Below are positions 1 through 7,536 of a stretch of 64,000 bases of DNA, in pieces. Source of the DNA: Vibrio sp. qd031. Lineage in GTDB: Bacteria > Pseudomonadota > Gammaproteobacteria > Enterobacterales > Vibrionaceae. How positions within the stretch are numbered: position 1 is the stretch's first letter; every line of letters starts with the position of its first letter. A program made the translations under genes and the position numbers. Under the pieces are notes generated by a model that worked only from the letters and a program-made list of their open reading frames with translations, did no database searches and was not told the origin of the DNA. The stretch spans positions 62,001 through 126,000 of the forward strand of contig NZ_JXQD01000002.1 in NCBI RefSeq assembly GCF_002100145.1. Reading direction: 5' to 3'.

Positions 1-1319
1 CTCTGCCCTATGTCCACGGCTCGCAAGGGTGTGTCGCGTATTTTCGAAGCTACTTTAACCGACATTTTAAAGAGCCCATCGCGTGTGTATCAGACTCTAT
101 GACTGAAGACGCGGCCGTATTTGGTGGCCAAGACAACATGTTTTATGGTCTACAAAACTCACTGGCCCTCTATAAGCCAGAAGTGATCGCACTGTCTACG
201 ACCTGCATGGCTGAAGTGATAGGTGATGATTTAAACGCCTTTACCGGTAATGCGAAATCCGGTGGCTATATCCCGGAAGATCTTCCGACTCCTTATGCTA
301 ATACCCCAAGTTTTGTGGGTAGCCACCTTACTGGTTGGGACAACATGTTTGCAGGATTTTTAACCTATTTTAATCCTTCGAAAACGTTAGATGAACAAGC
401 TGAAACAAGTGGCACAATAAATATCGTCCCAGGTTTTGAAACGTACTTAGGAAACTACCGTGTTATCCAACGAATGCTTGATGAAATGGATATTGATTAC
501 AACTACTTGTGCGATCCGTCGGAGGTGCTCGATACACCCGCTGACGGTGAGTATCGGATGTACGATGGAGGAACCCCCATTGATGCCGTTAAGTCAGCAC
601 CCGCGGCTAAAGCGACTGTGCTTCTTCAGCCAGAGCATTTAACGAAAACCAAAAAGATCATCGGTAAAACTTGGAAACAAGCTATCCCAGAGACCACCAT
701 CCCAATGGGACTGGAGTGGACCGACAATTTTGTGATGACTATGGCGGAGCTGTCAGGTAAACCGATACCAGACTCAATCACCAAGGAGCGCGGCCGTCTT
801 GTCGATATGATGACTGACTCCCACTCTTGGTTGCATGGGGTGAGTATTTCTTTGTACGGCGATCCAGATTATCTGCTAGGCATGAGTAAGTTTCTCACGG
901 AATTAGGGTGCGAAATCAAGCATGTGTTGTGTCATAACGGTAACAAACGCTGGCGCAAAAAAATGGAAGCTCAGCTTGCTGAAACTCCCTATGGCGAAAA
1001 TGCTGAAGTGTTTGTGGGCAAAGATTTGTGGCACTTCCGTTCGTTGGTGTTCACCGATAAACCTGATCTGATGATCGGTAACTCTTATGGCAAATTTATC
1101 GAACGTGACACCAAAGCGAAAGGCGCAGAGTTTGAAGTGCCGTTGGTGCGAATTGGGTTCCCAATTTTTGACCGCCATCACCTGCATCGTAGTACGACAT
1201 TAGGCTACGAAGGTGCGATGTACATTTTAACGACTTTGGTTAACGAAGTGCTCGCTAAATTGGACCGAGAAACCAGTGATCTTGGCAAAACCGACTTCGG
1301 GTTTGACCTTGTACGCTAA
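1..1319 (+). CDS. nifK: Nitrogenase MoFe protein beta subunit NifK (5' truncated by window edge)
   Basis: This is the beta subunit of dinitrogenase, which carries half of the P-cluster and docks the Fe protein. The reading frame is open from base 3 and begins inside the conserved segment YVHGSQGCVAYFRSYF, so roughly the first 80-90 residues lie upstream of the window. Visible signatures are the P-cluster cysteine in GSQGC, the second cysteine in TTCMAEVIGDD, the P-cluster serine region FVGSHLTGWDNM, and VRIGFPIFDRHHLHR near the C-terminus. The first P-cluster cysteine must lie off the window. It is presumably the last gene of nifHDK. A perfect hairpin starts 21 bases after the stop. The family assignment is certain. 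Confidence 0.98.
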   Translation, partial: LPYVHGSQGCVAYFRSYFNRHFKEPIACVSDSMTEDAAVFGGQDNMFYGLQNSLALYKPEVIALSTTCMAEVIGDDLNAFTGNAKSGGYIPEDLPTPYANTPSFVGSHLTGWDNMFAGFLTYFNPSKTLDEQAETSGTINIVPGFETYLGNYRVIQRMLDEMDIDYNYLCDPSEVLDTPADGEYRMYDGGTPIDAVKSAPAAKATVLLQPEHLTKTKKIIGKTWKQAIPETTIPMGLEWTDNFVMTMAELSGKPIPDSITKERGRLVDMMTDSHSWLHGVSISLYGDPDYLLGMSKFLTELGCEIKHVLCHNGNKRWRKKMEAQLAETPYGENAEVFVGKDLWHFRSLVFTDKPDLMIGNSYGKFIERDTKAKGAEFEVPLVRIGFPIFDRHHLHRSTTLGYEGAMYILTTLVNEVLAKLDRETSDLGKTDFGFDLVR

Positions 1320-1339
1320 CGTATAACGGTGAGTCGAGC

Positions 1340-1371
1340 AAAGTTTCCATGGTCATTACCATGGAAACTTT
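1340..1371 (+). repeat. Perfect 13-bp inverted repeat between nifK and nifT
   Basis: The left arm AAAGTTTCCATGG (1340-1352) and right arm CCATGGAAACTTT (1359-1371) are exact complements around a six-base loop TCATTA. No run of T follows, so it is not a classical intrinsic terminator. It is more likely an mRNA 3'-end stabiliser or partial attenuator that lets nifHDK transcripts accumulate above nifTY. The structure is seen directly; the role is inferred. Confidence 0.85.
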
Positions 1372-1409
1372 TCCATAACAGAGTCACTCCCTCACATAAG
1401 GAGAGCACC

Positions 1410-1631
1410 ATGGCCAATGTCATGATACAGCGTAACGAACAAGGGCAACTTAGCTTGTATTTGCCTAAGAAAGATCTTGAAGAATTAGTGACAAAATTTG
1501 AGTTTGATGAAGAGAGCAAATGGGGCGGAGAAGTGCATTTAGCCAATGGCGCCGTTTACTTTATTGAGCCGATGGCGGCCAGGCCCAAGCTCCCGATTAG
1601 CTTTAGGGCAAAACGGCTTGTTGCTGCCTAG
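1410..1631 (+). CDS. nifT: NifT/FixU family protein
   Basis: This small protein of 73 residues starts MANVMIQRNEQGQLSLYLPK. The ATG at 1410 is chosen because an AAGGAG site lies just upstream at 1398-1403; the longer upstream extension would run through the hairpin. The core with E(S)KWGGEVHLANG and FIEPM matches the NifT/FixU family, found immediately after nifK in many diazotrophs. Its biochemical function is not established, and in Klebsiella it is dispensable. It lies between nifK and nifY in the same order as in Klebsiella. Confidence 0.9.
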   Translation: MANVMIQRNEQGQLSLYLPKKDLEELVTKFEFDEESKWGGEVHLANGAVYFIEPMAARPKLPISFRAKRLVAA

Positions 1632-1683
1632 TCCCACTTACAGTACTGCAACTATCAAAATAGCTTAGAAGGAGAGTTAAAAC

Positions 1684-2343
1684 ATGGATTTACAACTGTC
1701 TAATGAAGTCGCACTTCGTATCTCTATGGCGTCAAAATCGTTGCCTGAGTTGGGGACCAAGTCGTTTTTGGGCCTGCTAATACAACATTTGGGAGAGCCT
1801 CTTTCAGCGCAAAAGTTGATGTCGCTGTCACCAAAGTCGTTTCGTATATTAGTTTCTTCAGTCGATAAACGAGTCAACAACCAAGCAGTCAATCAGGCGC
1901 TCGCGGTATTGACTAGCCAAGAGATCACCCTTCAACAACCGCCAAAACCAAGCAATAAAGGCCCTTTGAGCGGCGCCAAACTGAAAGTCGCGGTGACGTC
2001 AAATCAGGGAGAGACCCTAGATGGCCACTTTGGGTCCTGTTTGCGCTTTTTAGTCTACGAAGTAAACGCACTAGAGAGTCAACTAGTGGATGTTAGAGAA
2101 ATTGACGGGACACAACGAGGCGAAAAGCGAACCGACGCTAACTTAGCGCTCATTAAGGATTGTCACATGCTGTTTACCTTATCCATCGGTGGCCCAGCAG
2201 CGGCGAAGGTAACACGTGCCAACATCCATCCCATTAAAAAAACAGTAGAGACTCACGTCGATACTCTATTAGGCGATCTATCAGGTGTGATCAGAAGTAA
2301 TCCACCGCCGTGGATCCAGAAATTGCTGCTTTGTGAGTCATAG
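1684..2343 (+). CDS. nifY: NifY, apo-nitrogenase / FeMo-co binding protein
   Basis: The protein has 219 residues, close to the 220 of Klebsiella NifY. Residues 1-90 form an alpha-helical N-terminal domain, and residues about 98-215 form the NifX/NifY/NafY cofactor-binding fold (LKVAVTSNQGETLDGHFGSC...FLVYEV). The GHFG motif is typical of the dinitrogenase iron-molybdenum cofactor family. The family binds FeMo-co or NifB-co and associates with cofactor-less MoFe protein until insertion. A GAAGGAGAG site precedes the ATG. The gene lies between nifT and a small nif-linked ORF. Confidence 0.92.
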   Translation: MDLQLSNEVALRISMASKSLPELGTKSFLGLLIQHLGEPLSAQKLMSLSPKSFRILVSSVDKRVNNQAVNQALAVLTSQEITLQQPPKPSNKGPLSGAKLKVAVTSNQGETLDGHFGSCLRFLVYEVNALESQLVDVREIDGTQRGEKRTDANLALIKDCHMLFTLSIGGPAAAKVTRANIHPIKKTVETHVDTLLGDLSGVIRSNPPPWIQKLLLCES

Positions 2344-2352
2344 GAGTTTGGT

Positions 2353-2655
2353 ATGACTGAGGTAAACAACCAAGGTAGCCCTGATGCTGAGTCAACGACT
2401 GAGATAGAGATAATAGGTCGTCGACTTAGTCGAATCTCTGATATTGATGAAAAAAGTCTTAGCTCGCTTAGACAAGACTACCCGCATCTTAGGTTTACGC
2501 TCTGCTCCGAAGATGACACTGCTGAGCGTGAACCATTTGTTACCTTTGACCATTTTGATCTTCATCTACTATCGGCCGGAAACGGATGCCTAGGGCTAAC
2601 GTTTGATATTTCCAATTACCGCGGAGTGGTTATTGCACTACGCGAAGCATGGTGA
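2353..2655 (+). CDS. Small nif-cluster protein, resembles the DUF6129 group
   Basis: This 100-residue soluble protein has no signal peptide or membrane segment and starts MTEVNNQGSPDAESTTEIEI, with AGGAG nine bases before the ATG. It follows nifY by nine bases and precedes the nifE promoter, so it is the last gene of the nifHDKTY transcript. Small ORFs at this position (between nifY and nifE) occur in other diazotrophs and are grouped, from memory, as DUF6129. No catalytic motif is visible. The single Cys51 is not part of a metal-binding pattern. The function is unknown. Confidence 0.7.
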   Translation: MTEVNNQGSPDAESTTEIEIIGRRLSRISDIDEKSLSSLRQDYPHLRFTLCSEDDTAEREPFVTFDHFDLHLLSAGNGCLGLTFDISNYRGVVIALREAW

Positions 2656-2674
2656 CTAGTGGCGTTGGTAGATT

Positions 2675-2690
2675 TGTTTGTTTTACGACA
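2675..2690 (+). promoter_or_regulatory. NifA upstream activator site for nifE
   Basis: The sequence fits TGT-N10-ACA exactly (TGT at 2675-2677, ACA at 2688-2690), which is the NifA-binding consensus. It lies about 95 bases before the predicted transcription start of the sigma-54 promoter at 2752-2767, the usual distance for activation through a DNA loop. Confidence 0.75.
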
Positions 2691-2751
2691 AAACTATGCA
2701 CTGCTATGTCAACAAAGTTAAAAAATCTAATATTTACAGTTGGTTAGTAAG

Positions 2752-2767
2752 TGGCTTTAGATTTGCA
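2752..2767 (+). promoter_or_regulatory. Sigma-54 (-24/-12) promoter of nifE
   Basis: TGGCTT-N5-TTGCA has the invariant GG (2753-2754) and GC (2765-2766) ten bases apart, and matches the TGGCAC-N5-TTGCA consensus at all but two positions. Transcription should start near 2778, leaving a leader of about 27 bases with AGGAGG before the nifE ATG. Together with the NifA site, this makes nifE the head of a separate NifA-dependent unit. Confidence 0.82.
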
Positions 2768-2804
2768 GTAACGATAAGGACGTTCCTTAAGTGCAGGAGG
2801 CACT

Positions 2805-4259
2805 ATGAAACAATCGGAAATTCGGGTACTGCAGGATGAACCCGCCTGTGAACACAACGCAGGTGAAAAAAGTGGATGCAGCCGCCCTATACCTGGAGCA
2901 ACGGCGGGGGGCTGTACCTTTGATGGCGCGCAAATCAGCTTACTGCCTATTGCCGATGTCGGACATATAGTCCATGGCCCAATAGGGTGTGCGGGTAACA
3001 GTTGGAATAATCGAGGTACAAAAGCCAACGGCAGTAACTTATTTCGTCTGGGATTTACAACCGATCTTAATGAGCAAGATGTGATCATGGGTCGCTCGGA
3101 AAAAAGGTTGCTCCACGGGATAAAGCAATTGATCGACGAGCACAATCCCCCCGCGGTATTCGTTTACACGACCTGTGTGCCGGCACTAGAAGGGGATGAT
3201 GTAGAGTCGATTTGCGCCCTTGCCGAGCAACGATTTGGTCTACCGGTTGTTCATGTCGACAGCGCAGGGTTTTACGGCAATAAAAACTTAGGCAACCGAA
3301 TTGCGGGTGAAGTGATGCTCAGGCAAGTGGTAGGGAGTGCCGAGCCTCCACCAAAGCCCGCGATGAAGCATGACACTTCACGGCGCGTGCACGACATTGT
3401 ACTTATCGGGGAATACAACATTGCTGGTGAATTTTGGCATGTATCGCCTCTTCTCGAAGAATTAGGCTTGCGCGTACTTTGCTGTTTAGCGGGTGATACT
3501 CACTTTCATCAAGTGCAAACCATGCATCGTGCCGATGTTTCCATGGTGGTTTGCTCTCGCGCTCAAATTAACGTCGCACGTAAACTTCAAGAACAGTGGG
3601 GGATCCCTTGGTTCGAGGGGAGCTTTTATGGCATTGAAGATACCTCTCAAGCGCTTCGCCAATTTGCGAGCATGCTAAATGATGAACGCTTGAGCGAGCA
3701 TACGGAGCAACTCATTAAGCGAGAGGAAACCAGAGTACGCAAGGCATTGGCACCTTATGCCGAGAGACTCGCTGGGAAAAAAGCATTGCTGTACACCGGT
3801 GGGGTAAAGTCGTGGTCGATTGTGTCGGCGTTAGCAGATATTGGCGTAACAACGGTTGCAACAGGGACGCGCAAATCGACTCAAGCAGATAAAAACCGGA
3901 TCATCGATATTATGGGAGAAGAAGCGCTGATGCTGGAAGAGGGGGGAGCTAAAGTGTTGCTCAATGTCTACCATGAGCAGCAAGCGGACGTGTTAATCGC
4001 TGGTGGACGAAATATGTATACCGCGATGAAAGCGCCTATTCCCTTTCTGCACATTAATCAGGAGCGCGAACATGCCTATGCAGGTTACGAAGGAATGATC
4101 ACCTTAGCAAAAGAGCTGTGTAGAACCATTGAAAGCCCAGTATGGCATGCAGCTCGAAGTTGGCCGCCTTGGGAGTTAACAAAAATGTCGGACGAATCCA
4201 CACGCAGTGTAAATCATTCAATTGCTGACACTGTGGTCACTAAGGTGCAAGGAGCGTGA
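2805..4259 (+). CDS. nifE: FeMo-cofactor scaffold NifE
   Basis: This is the alpha subunit of the NifEN scaffold, on which NifB-co is converted to FeMo-co by addition of molybdenum and homocitrate. The protein has 484 residues and is homologous to NifD. The cluster-ligand cysteines are at 37 (GGCTFDG), 62 (GPIGCAGN) and 124 ([11 protein letters not shown]), and a further cysteine at 250 (MVVCSRA) matches the position that corresponds to the FeMo-co ligand of NifD. These numbers coincide with those recalled for Azotobacter NifE. The ATG follows AGGAGG with good spacing. The stop is one base before the nifN ATG, implying translational coupling. Confidence 0.98.
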   Translation: MKQSEIRVLQDEPACEHNAGEKSGCSRPIPGATAGGCTFDGAQISLLPIADVGHIVHGPIGCAGNSWNNRGTKANGSNLFRLGFTTDLNEQDVIMGRSEKRLLHGIKQLIDEHNPPAVFVYTTCVPALEGDDVESICALAEQRFGLPVVHVDSAGFYGNKNLGNRIAGEVMLRQVVGSAEPPPKPAMKHDTSRRVHDIVLIGEYNIAGEFWHVSPLLEELGLRVLCCLAGDTHFHQVQTMHRADVSMVVCSRAQINVARKLQEQWGIPWFEGSFYGIEDTSQALRQFASMLNDERLSEHTEQLIKREETRVRKALAPYAERLAGKKALLYTGGVKSWSIVSALADIGVTTVATGTRKSTQADKNRIIDIMGEEALMLEEGGAKVLLNVYHEQQADVLIAGGRNMYTAMKAPIPFLHINQEREHAYAGYEGMITLAKELCRTIESPVWHAARSWPPWELTKMSDESTRSVNHSIADTVVTKVQGA

Positions 4260-4260
4260 T

Positions 4261-5643
4261 ATGAGCAAACTCATTAAACAGAGAGTCCCACTTGCGACTC
4301 AACCACTTAAAACCAGTGCTGCAACGGGCGCTGCGGTAGCGGCTCTTGGTTTTAGAGAGACCATACCCCTTCTGCACGGTGCTCAAGGCTGCGCGGCATT
4401 TAGCAAAGTATTTTTAATTTCCCATTTTAGAGAGCCTATTCCCATTCAAAACACCGCCATTGACCATATATCGGCCGTTATGGGCGGTGATGAAAACCTG
4501 TTCGAAGCGCTTTTATTACTGTGTGAGAAACATTCACCAGAGCTGGTTGCAGTAATGACTACGGGGCTGACCGAGATGCAAGGCACAGATTTAGCCCGAG
4601 TCATTGTAGAATTTAAAAAAGCTCACCCCCACTTTATATCGACCCATATCGTTCCGATGAATACGCCAGACTTTAGCGGCTCAATGCAAACCGGTTTTGC
4701 TCACGCTGTTGACCGAGTAGTGAGGCAGGTTGTCAAACCACCGGTTCGGCATCAAAGTGAGAAAAAGCAGGTGACCGTTCTTTGCTCGGTTGGTCTCAGT
4801 GGCGCAGATATCGAGACCTTAAAACGCTATGTGGAGGCGTTTGATCTAAAGGCGGTATTTGTACCAGATATTTCTCTTTCACTAGACGGTCATATGGGAT
4901 CTGAAGAGTTTGTGTCGACCAGTATGGGAGGAACCTCGCTGCAAGAGGTTGAGCAGATCTCAAATAGCGCTGCGACCATTGTTGTCGGCGAATCGATGAT
5001 GCCAACCGCAAGATGGCTCAACAAATGTTTTTCGATCCCTATCATTGAAAGTCAGATGTGCATGGGAATAGATCAAACAGATAACTTAATCATGGCTCTT
5101 GCTGAGCTATCAGATAAACCGGTACCGCAATGGATCACTCTACAGCGTAAACGTCTTCAAGACGCAATGGTCGATACGCATTTTTTCTTATCTTCGTCGA
5201 GGATGTCGCTCGGTTTAGAGCCCGATCTTGCGCTTGGGTATAGCGCTCTTTTGCGCAGTGTCGGTGTGGATATTGAACGGTTAGTAACAACCATAGATAC
5301 TTCAGGAGTCAAGACTATCGAGGCGAAGACCTTGATGGTGGGCGACCTTTCAATGTTAGCGCAAGAGGGTGACGAGGTTGACGCGATAATTAGCAACTCG
5401 CACGCGGCGAATATCTACGAGCCCGATGTACCGGTATTGCGAGCTGGATTCCCTTGTCATGACCAGTTTGGGAACATGGACATCAAGCAGATTGGCTATG
5501 AAGGCAGCCGTGAACGCCTATTTGCACTCGCAAATAAGGTGATGCACAACCAACACACTGTATCACCACACCAAAGCATATATCGCTTTAATGCCGAACA
5601 AGTAAGACCTACATCCCAACGACAAGGGAGCGCGCTATGCTAA
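4261..5643 (+). CDS. nifN: FeMo-cofactor scaffold NifN
   Basis: This is the beta subunit of the NifEN scaffold, homologous to NifK. The protein has 460 residues from the ATG at 4261 (MSKLIKQRVP), which follows AAGGAGCG at the end of nifE. A longer start inside nifE is possible but unnecessary. The single conserved cluster ligand is Cys44 in LLHGAQGCAAF, as in Azotobacter NifN. Other signatures are TTGLTEMQGTDL and VGESMMPTARWL. The 3' end overlaps nifX by seven bases. No separate NifB is encoded nearby, so the NifB-co donor must come from outside the window. Confidence 0.97.
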   Translation: MSKLIKQRVPLATQPLKTSAATGAAVAALGFRETIPLLHGAQGCAAFSKVFLISHFREPIPIQNTAIDHISAVMGGDENLFEALLLLCEKHSPELVAVMTTGLTEMQGTDLARVIVEFKKAHPHFISTHIVPMNTPDFSGSMQTGFAHAVDRVVRQVVKPPVRHQSEKKQVTVLCSVGLSGADIETLKRYVEAFDLKAVFVPDISLSLDGHMGSEEFVSTSMGGTSLQEVEQISNSAATIVVGESMMPTARWLNKCFSIPIIESQMCMGIDQTDNLIMALAELSDKPVPQWITLQRKRLQDAMVDTHFFLSSSRMSLGLEPDLALGYSALLRSVGVDIERLVTTIDTSGVKTIEAKTLMVGDLSMLAQEGDEVDAIISNSHAANIYEPDVPVLRAGFPCHDQFGNMDIKQIGYEGSRERLFALANKVMHNQHTVSPHQSIYRFNAEQVRPTSQRQGSALC

Positions 5644-6152
5644 ACACTAGGCGTAAATTGTCTGTTGAGCCTAAACCTAGCAACGGTGAGCCAAACTTAA
5701 TCGTTGCGTTTGCGACACAGGATAGGCGCCACGTCGATCAGCATTTTGGTAGTGCACGTTGCGTGATGATCTATAACGTCGATGCAACACAATGGTCGTT
5801 ATTAGAAGCGGTTGAATATTGTAGTGTCGATGAAGATAGGCACGCAAAGTTACCCACTCGTATTTCAGATCTGTCTGAGCTCAATTGCAGCGCAATATAT
5901 TGTAATGCTTGCGGTGTGTCGGCTATTCGCCAGCTACTAGAAAATGGAATCAATCCTATAAAAGTCCACCTTGATACCGATATTCACTCATTGATCTCTG
6001 GGCTTCAACAACAATTATTAGGTGAGCCAATGGGGTGGGTTAAGCGTGCGCTAAAAGCGCATAGCGGTTTGCAAGGGCAAAAACATAACCAGGGCGTTAG
6101 ACCGACACCAGACAGCGAGAGGCTGTCACAATTAATGGACGAAGAGTGGTAA
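5637..6152 (+). CDS. nifX: NifX, NifB-co / VK-cluster carrier
   Basis: NifX binds NifB-co and the NifEN-bound precursor and shuttles cofactor intermediates. The protein has 171 residues. The dinitrogenase iron-molybdenum cofactor domain spans about residues 20-130 (LIVAFATQDRRHVDQHFGSARC), with QHFGSA replacing the GHFG motif of NifY. A C-terminal extension of about 35 polar residues ends in LMDEEW. The ATG overlaps the end of nifN. The DUF269 and DUF683 genes that follow nifX in Azotobacter and rhizobia are absent here; fdxB follows directly. Confidence 0.95.
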   Translation: MLNTRRKLSVEPKPSNGEPNLIVAFATQDRRHVDQHFGSARCVMIYNVDATQWSLLEAVEYCSVDEDRHAKLPTRISDLSELNCSAIYCNACGVSAIRQLLENGINPIKVHLDTDIHSLISGLQQQLLGEPMGWVKRALKAHSGLQGQKHNQGVRPTPDSERLSQLMDEEW

Positions 6153-6170
6153 CTACCACAAGGAGAATGT

Positions 6171-6479
6171 ATGACAACCATCAAAGGCTATACTCGTGGA
6201 GGAACCCCTTGGGACCCACAATTTATCGATGCGTTAAACGCTTCTAGCTGTATTGGCTGTGGACGCTGTTTTAAAGTTTGTTCACGAGATGTATTTGATC
6301 TTATCGAAAAAGAAGAGCTAGATGAAGACGATGATCTCTATGACGATTACGACGATGATCAAGTGATGATGGTGATGGCAATAAAAGACAACCTAGACTG
6401 TATCGGCTGTGGGTCATGCGCTAAAGTGTGTCCGAAAAATTGCCACAGTTTCGAACCCAGTACACAACAGTCCGTGTAA
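6171..6479 (+). CDS. fdxB: nif-specific 2[4Fe-4S] ferredoxin III
   Basis: The protein has 102 residues and two cluster motifs, CIGCGRCFKVC (about residues 28-38) and CIGCGSCAKVCPKNC (about 76-90). Between them is a very acidic linker (DEDDDLYDDYDDDQ). The arrangement, with the start region GYTRGGTPWDPQFI, is that of the nif-specific ferredoxin III found beside nifENX in other diazotrophs. It is thought to supply electrons for cofactor assembly or to the Fe protein. An AAGGAGAATGT ribosome site precedes the ATG. Klebsiella has no homologue at this position. Confidence 0.94.
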   Translation: MTTIKGYTRGGTPWDPQFIDALNASSCIGCGRCFKVCSRDVFDLIEKEELDEDDDLYDDYDDDQVMMVMAIKDNLDCIGCGSCAKVCPKNCHSFEPSTQQSV

Positions 6480-6491
6480 TCGGTAAAAACG

Positions 6492-7316
6492 GTGGTGACA
6501 GGCCAGTTACATTATAGGCAGAGTGAACAAGAACGACGGTTTCTTAAAACGATCACGCTGCCTTTTAACCATTGCAACCTTCCTTCAATCTTGCTGGCAA
6601 GCCTTGCTTATCAATCTATCCCGGTACCACTGTATATATATACCCTTGAACCTTGGCTGCGCGAGTTTCGGAAAAGGTGCATGAAGCTGTCGTCAATAAA
6701 CGATAGGGTTGAGCATTTTCATCGTGCAATGAGCGAACGTTACCAAGTGTATAACCCCAACGTCTGCGACGATGGTGAGGTTAGCAATTCATCAACCTAT
6801 CGAAAAATATTAATCGGTTGGCTGTTTGACTCAGGCAATCAGCAAGGTGCAGTGCTTCGTTCCTGGGTTGAGTCTCGCTTTGGCTTGTTAACACGCTATC
6901 ACAATATGGAGTTACTCGAGCCAGACAGCGATCGCTATGACCATTACGCCAGTCTCAGTGGCTACTATTTGCTCAATAGTGACGAGCTCTTCTCGCAGAT
7001 CGACTTTCTCTACTATTACTGTCAATTGGAGCTGGGTACCCGCTATTCTTCAGTTGACCACCTCACCCTGTATAGAGGGTTTTCGAAGTTACCAACGCGA
7101 ACCATCAATGAAGAACCGGTCTACTTGTTCAACAACCTAAGTTCAATGACAGGGGATCCTGAGCTGGCGCTGCAGTTTGGTACGCAAGTGGTCAAGGTGG
7201 ACGTGCCACGCTATAAAATAATCTGTTTCGATTCACTTCTACCGGGCACTCTAAGCGGGGAAAGAGAGTACATGGTACTAGGGGGATTGTACCGGGGTGA
7301 GCTGCTTAGGGTATAA
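6492..7316 (+). CDS. draT: Dinitrogenase reductase ADP-ribosyltransferase DraT
   Basis: DraT transfers ADP-ribose from NAD+ to a conserved arginine of NifH and so switches nitrogenase off. The 274-residue length suits the family (about 270-290). Candidate R-S-E active-site elements are Arg195 in LYRGF, the STS-like segment NNLSS (214-218), and Glu257-x-Glu259 in GEREYM, an ExE pair as in arginine-specific transferases. The start is uncertain: GTG at 6492 or 6495, with no clear ribosome site. The frame is the same as fdxB and lies only four codons after its TAA, so coupling is likely. No partner draG is adjacent. The assignment rests on motifs and nif context. Confidence 0.85.
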   Translation: MVTGQLHYRQSEQERRFLKTITLPFNHCNLPSILLASLAYQSIPVPLYIYTLEPWLREFRKRCMKLSSINDRVEHFHRAMSERYQVYNPNVCDDGEVSNSSTYRKILIGWLFDSGNQQGAVLRSWVESRFGLLTRYHNMELLEPDSDRYDHYASLSGYYLLNSDELFSQIDFLYYYCQLELGTRYSSVDHLTLYRGFSKLPTRTINEEPVYLFNNLSSMTGDPELALQFGTQVVKVDVPRYKIICFDSLLPGTLSGEREYMVLGGLYRGELLRV

Positions 7317-7333
7317 GCTATCCGCTTTGGCTT

Positions 7334-7349
7334 TGTCCGTTTTCTAACA
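7334..7349 (+). promoter_or_regulatory. NifA upstream activator site for nifU
   Basis: TGT (7334-7336) and ACA (7347-7349) are separated by exactly ten bases, matching the NifA consensus. The site is about 150 bases before the start predicted for the -24/-12 element at 7466-7481. That is a little farther than usual but within the range seen for NifA sites. Confidence 0.62.
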
Positions 7350-7465
7350 ATTCAATTATCTGTTTCATGACAATTGGCTGATCATTCTTTGTACGCTTGG
7401 TGATATTTATTAGGTGTGGAGAATATTCTCTTTTTATTTCAATTAATTATAAGGAGACTCTGTTT

Positions 7466-7481
7466 GGGTCTGATGTTTGCA
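7466..7481 (+). promoter_or_regulatory. Probable sigma-54 promoter of nifU
   Basis: GGGTCT-N5-TTGCA has GG at 7467-7468 and GC at 7479-7480, ten bases apart. The -12 half is perfect, but the -24 half is weaker than that of nifE because the leading T and the following CAC are altered. It starts the nifUSVWZM-mod unit about 45 bases before the nifU ribosome site. Confidence 0.6.
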
Positions 7482-7536
7482 ACTTAGCTTTTATACGCGT
7501 CTTCAGTTGTGAGATGCCCTTTAGCAAGGAGTGCTT

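Noticed and set aside
2744..3145. 133-codon frame antisense to nifE
   Set aside because: It runs across the nifE promoter and coding region, and nifE is certain.
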